NCBI GenBank assembly: GCA_964604565.1
Contig: CAZRZN010000180.1
Span: 1 to 8,873 of the forward strand
Length of the DNA stretch: 8,873 nucleotides
Reading direction: 5' to 3'
Origin: CAZRZN01 sp964604565
Lineage (GTDB): Bacteria > Pseudomonadota > Alphaproteobacteria > Rhodobacterales > Rhodobacteraceae
In this document: in pieces, positions 6,676-8,873 of the stretch
Position numbering within the stretch: the stretch's first letter is position 1
Layout of the letters: the number at the start of each line of letters is the position of its first letter
Notes under the pieces: generated by a model
Database searches by the model: none
Seen by the model: the letters and a program-made list of their open reading frames with translations, nothing else
What the model was told of the DNA's origin: nothing
Position numbers and translations under genes: made by a program

Positions 6676-7437
6676 ATGAGCGACGAGATGACGATCGCGG
6701 ACTATCTTGCACAGGGCGGCAAGTTGACCAACCCGACCAATGTGCCACCGCGCTACCGCGCCGAACTGATGAAGCGCATGTCCGTCTTCGTCGACAGCGA
6801 ACTGGCGGGCGCGGCCGGATTTGCCGATGTGATCAACGCCGGTCCGGGCATCAAGGAACGCATTGCTGCCGCGAGGATCGTGCTGGAAAAGACCGACCAT
6901 GCGGACCGCGTTCTGCGCCTGATGGGAGAGTTCGGCGCCGATACGGCGCGCTACGTCAATCACCATCCATGGACGGATCGATTGCCCCGCGACACTGCGC
7001 CGGGTCGCGCCCGCAGCGCGCATGACATGCGGTTGTCCGTGTTCAATTACCCTTTGGACGGCTGGATCGACGCGGTGGTCATGAACCTTTGCATGGGTCA
7101 TGCGGTGTCGGTGCAGATGGACGATATGATCAGGGTGTCTTACCAGCCGCTGGCCGAGGCGATCCGCGCGGTCGCCCCGAGGGAGCGCCGCCATACGGAA
7201 CTGGCCGAAGAAGGGCTGGTGCGGCTTGTCGGGCAGGGGCATGGCGCCGCGATTGTCGAGGCTCTGGAATATTGGCGGCCACGCGTGACGGCGATCTTTG
7301 GCGATCCGACGGAGGACCGGATGGCCCAGTTGAAAGCCTGGGGCCTGCGCCATGCCACGGCGCAGGAGATGTGCGCCGCATGGCAGGACCGTCTGAACGC
7401 GGCCTTGGCGAGGCTGGATCTGACGGAACCGGCCTGA
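6676..7437 (+). CDS. Divergent PaaA/PaaC-family ferritin-like protein of unknown role in the paa operon
   Basis: This 253-residue protein belongs to the phenylacetic-acid-catabolic (PaaA/PaaC) family but is clearly distinct from both paaA and paaC here. By eye, similarity to PaaA is recognisable over YRAELMKRMSVFVDSELAG (residues 27-45), VFNYPLDGWIDAV (122-134) and the RERRH segment. Ligand positions differ. Glu42 and the pair Glu170/His173 are kept. PaaA's DEAGH becomes EKTDH (71-75), which puts Lys72 at the ungapped position of the ligand Glu, although Glu71 or Asp74 could substitute. The Asp of LVDGAA becomes Gly141, with His142 beside it. The protein is therefore either a di-iron enzyme with a rearranged site or a non-catalytic paralogue. 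A good AGGGGA (6665-6670) lies 5 bases before the ATG. It follows paaE by 10 bases and precedes paaZ by 49, so it is surely co-expressed. E. coli has no counterpart in its paa cluster; a role in the epoxidase complex or on another CoA-ester is inference. Confidence 0.85.
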   Translation: MSDEMTIADYLAQGGKLTNPTNVPPRYRAELMKRMSVFVDSELAGAAGFADVINAGPGIKERIAAARIVLEKTDHADRVLRLMGEFGADTARYVNHHPWTDRLPRDTAPGRARSAHDMRLSVFNYPLDGWIDAVVMNLCMGHAVSVQMDDMIRVSYQPLAEAIRAVAPRERRHTELAEEGLVRLVGQGHGAAIVEALEYWRPRVTAIFGDPTEDRMAQLKAWGLRHATAQEMCAAWQDRLNAALARLDLTEPA

Positions 7438-7486
7438 GCCAGACAACAACAGAGATCGGCACGGGCCGGCGGAACAGGGGACGGGG

Positions 7487-8873
7487 ATGAGCCTTCTTGA
7501 CGTAAACAGCTTTGCCGCGGGCGATTGGATCGCGCCCGGCGCGGGCGCGCGGGAGATCAGGAATGCGGTGACCGGAGAGGTCATGGCGCGCGCCGGGAAC
7601 GACGCGCTGGACATGCAGGCCATGCTTGATTTCGGGCGGTCCCGGGGCGGAACCGGGCTGCGCGCGCTGACCTTTCATGACCGCGCACGGATGCTCAAGG
7701 CGCTGGCGCAGCATCTGGGGCGACACAAGGACGCGCTATACGATCTGTCCTTTTCGACGGGGGCTACGGCAAGGGACCATCTGCTGGACATCGACGGCGG
7801 GATTGCGACGTTGTTTGTCTATGCGTCCAAGGGGCGGCGCGAACTGCCCGATGCGCAGGTGTATCTGGACGGTGAGGTCGAACAGCTTTCGCGGTCGGGG
7901 CAATTCATGGGGCAGCACATCTGCACCCCGTTGCAGGGTGTGGCGGTGCATATCAACGCCTTCAACTTTCCGGTCTGGGGGATGCTGGAGAAACTGGCGC
8001 CCACGCTGCTGGCAGGGGTTCCCGCCATCGTCAAACCGGCCACCGCGACCTGTTACGTCACCGAACTTGCGGTGCGGCTTATGCTGGACAGCGGCATTTT
8101 GCCCGAGGGGGCGCTGCAATTGGTCAGCGGCGGGCTTGGCGATATGCTGGACCGGCTGGAGTGTCAGGATGTGGTCAGCTTTACCGGGTCGGCAGACACG
8201 GCGCTGAGGCTGCGGGCGTCGCCGCATCTGATGGGCAATTCGGTGCGCTTCGTTGCGGAGCAGGACAGCCTGAATGCCTCCATCCTAGGGCCCGACGCGA
8301 CCCCCGGCACGCCGGAATTCGATCTTTTCGTCAAGGAGGCGCATCGCGAGATGACCGTGAAGGCAGGGCAGAAATGCACCGGCATCCGGCGGATTCTTGT
8401 TCCCGACGCACAGGTCGCCCCGCTGATCGAGGCCTTGGGCGCGCGGCTCTCGCGGACGGTCATCGGCGACCCGAGGGCGGAGGAGACGCGCATGGGCGCG
8501 CTGGTGTCGGCCGATCAGCGGCGCGATGTGCTGGCCAAGGCCGCGCTGATCGGCGGAGAGGCAGAGCGCGTCTTTGGCAACCCCGATGCGTTCGACGTGC
8601 GGGGTGCCGATGCGGAAAAAGGCGCCTTTGTTCCGCCGATGCTGTTTCATTGTTCCGATCCGGACAGCGCGCAGCGCGTGCATGACACCGAAGCCTTTGG
8701 CCCGGTGTCGACCGTCATGGGCTATCGCGACATTGGCCACGCGATCACGCTGGCCAATCGCGGCGGCGGATCGCTCGTTGCGTCGGTCATCACGCATGAT
8801 CCGGAGGTCGCGCGCGAGGTTGTGCTGGGCGCGGGGGCCGTTCATGGCCGTCTTTATTTCAACGACCGTGACA
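7487..8873 (+). CDS. paaZ: Oxepin-CoA hydrolase / 3-oxo-5,6-dehydrosuberyl-CoA semialdehyde dehydrogenase PaaZ (3' truncated by window)
   Basis: PaaZ is normally a fusion of an aldehyde dehydrogenase and a MaoC-type hydratase domain, about 680 residues. The hydratase opens the oxepin-CoA ring and the dehydrogenase immediately oxidises the reactive aldehyde. Here 462 residues of the dehydrogenase part are visible and the frame is still open at the window edge, so the MaoC domain cannot be assessed. Catalytic elements are intact: Asn160 in NAFNFPVWG, Lys183 in IVKPATAT, FTGSADTA, general-base Glu258 in AEQDSLN, nucleophile Cys297 in GQKCTGIRR, and EAFGPVST near the end. Glu-to-Cys spacing (39) equals that of E. 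coli PaaZ. AGGGG at 7476-7480, 6 bases before ATG 7487, supports the start. The protein is most similar to PaaZ among aldehyde dehydrogenases in the VKEAHREMTVKAGQKCT region, and the operon context agrees. Confidence 0.94.
   Translation, partial: MSLLDVNSFAAGDWIAPGAGAREIRNAVTGEVMARAGNDALDMQAMLDFGRSRGGTGLRALTFHDRARMLKALAQHLGRHKDALYDLSFSTGATARDHLLDIDGGIATLFVYASKGRRELPDAQVYLDGEVEQLSRSGQFMGQHICTPLQGVAVHINAFNFPVWGMLEKLAPTLLAGVPAIVKPATATCYVTELAVRLMLDSGILPEGALQLVSGGLGDMLDRLECQDVVSFTGSADTALRLRASPHLMGNSVRFVAEQDSLNASILGPDATPGTPEFDLFVKEAHREMTVKAGQKCTGIRRILVPDAQVAPLIEALGARLSRTVIGDPRAEETRMGALVSADQRRDVLAKAALIGGEAERVFGNPDAFDVRGADAEKGAFVPPMLFHCSDPDSAQRVHDTEAFGPVSTVMGYRDIGHAITLANRGGGSLVASVITHDPEVAREVVLGAGAVHGRLYFNDRD

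Noticed and set aside
4980..6677. 565-codon open frame on the minus strand
   Set aside because: It lies antisense to the end of paaC, all of paaD and all of paaE, which have strong family matches. Long antisense frames are expected in GC-rich genes, and its product is rich in Arg, His and Gln with no recognisable domain.
6406..7623. 405-codon open frame on the minus strand
   Set aside because: It spans the antisense of paaE, the PaaA-like gene and paaZ, with no recognisable protein features.
7677..8685. Two overlapping + strand frames (7677-8207 and 8161-8685) inside paaZ
   Set aside because: They are out-of-frame shadows; the true paaZ frame is continuously open from 7487 to the window end with all catalytic motifs in place.

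Overview
The window is GC-rich, has strong GC preference at third codon positions, and is densely coded on the + strand only. Gene content, order and protein style suggest an alphaproteobacterium, probably a Rhodobacteraceae/roseobacter-type organism. This is inferred from family recognition, with no phylogenetic marker in the window.

Region 1 (1-1505) is the end of a small operon. It holds a 3-hydroxyisobutyrate dehydrogenase-family oxidoreductase, cut at its 5' end by the window, and a ThuA-domain protein that overlaps it by 4 bases (ATGA). The pair looks like part of a sugar or polyol utilisation cluster and has no evident link to the genes downstream.

Region 2 (1506-1810) is a non-coding gap of about 305 bases. 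It must hold the control region of the next operon. It contains an AT-richer stretch near 1731-1750 and a perfect 7+7 base inverted repeat (1775-1790) just upstream of the first ribosome binding site.

Region 3 (1811-8873) is an aerobic phenylacetate degradation (paa) operon in the order paaJ-paaA-paaB-paaC-paaD-paaE-(paaA-like gene)-paaZ. PaaABCE is the oxygenase that converts phenylacetyl-CoA to its 1,2-epoxide: PaaA is the di-iron catalytic subunit, PaaC its structural partner, PaaB a small bridging subunit and PaaE the flavin/2Fe-2S reductase. PaaD is thought to help Fe-S assembly. PaaZ hydrolyses the rearranged oxepin-CoA ring and oxidises the aldehyde. PaaJ is the thiolase that cleaves the beta-ketoacyl-CoA products. 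paaG (epoxide isomerase), paaF/paaH (hydratase/dehydrogenase), paaK (phenylacetate-CoA ligase), paaI and a regulator are not in the window and must lie downstream or elsewhere for a complete pathway. paaZ runs off the right edge.

The least ordinary item is the 253-residue PaaA-like protein (6676-7437) between paaE and paaZ. It keeps the ferritin-like fold signature, but several metal-ligand positions differ from those of PaaA. No RNA genes, insertion sequences, CRISPR arrays or convincing terminators were seen.
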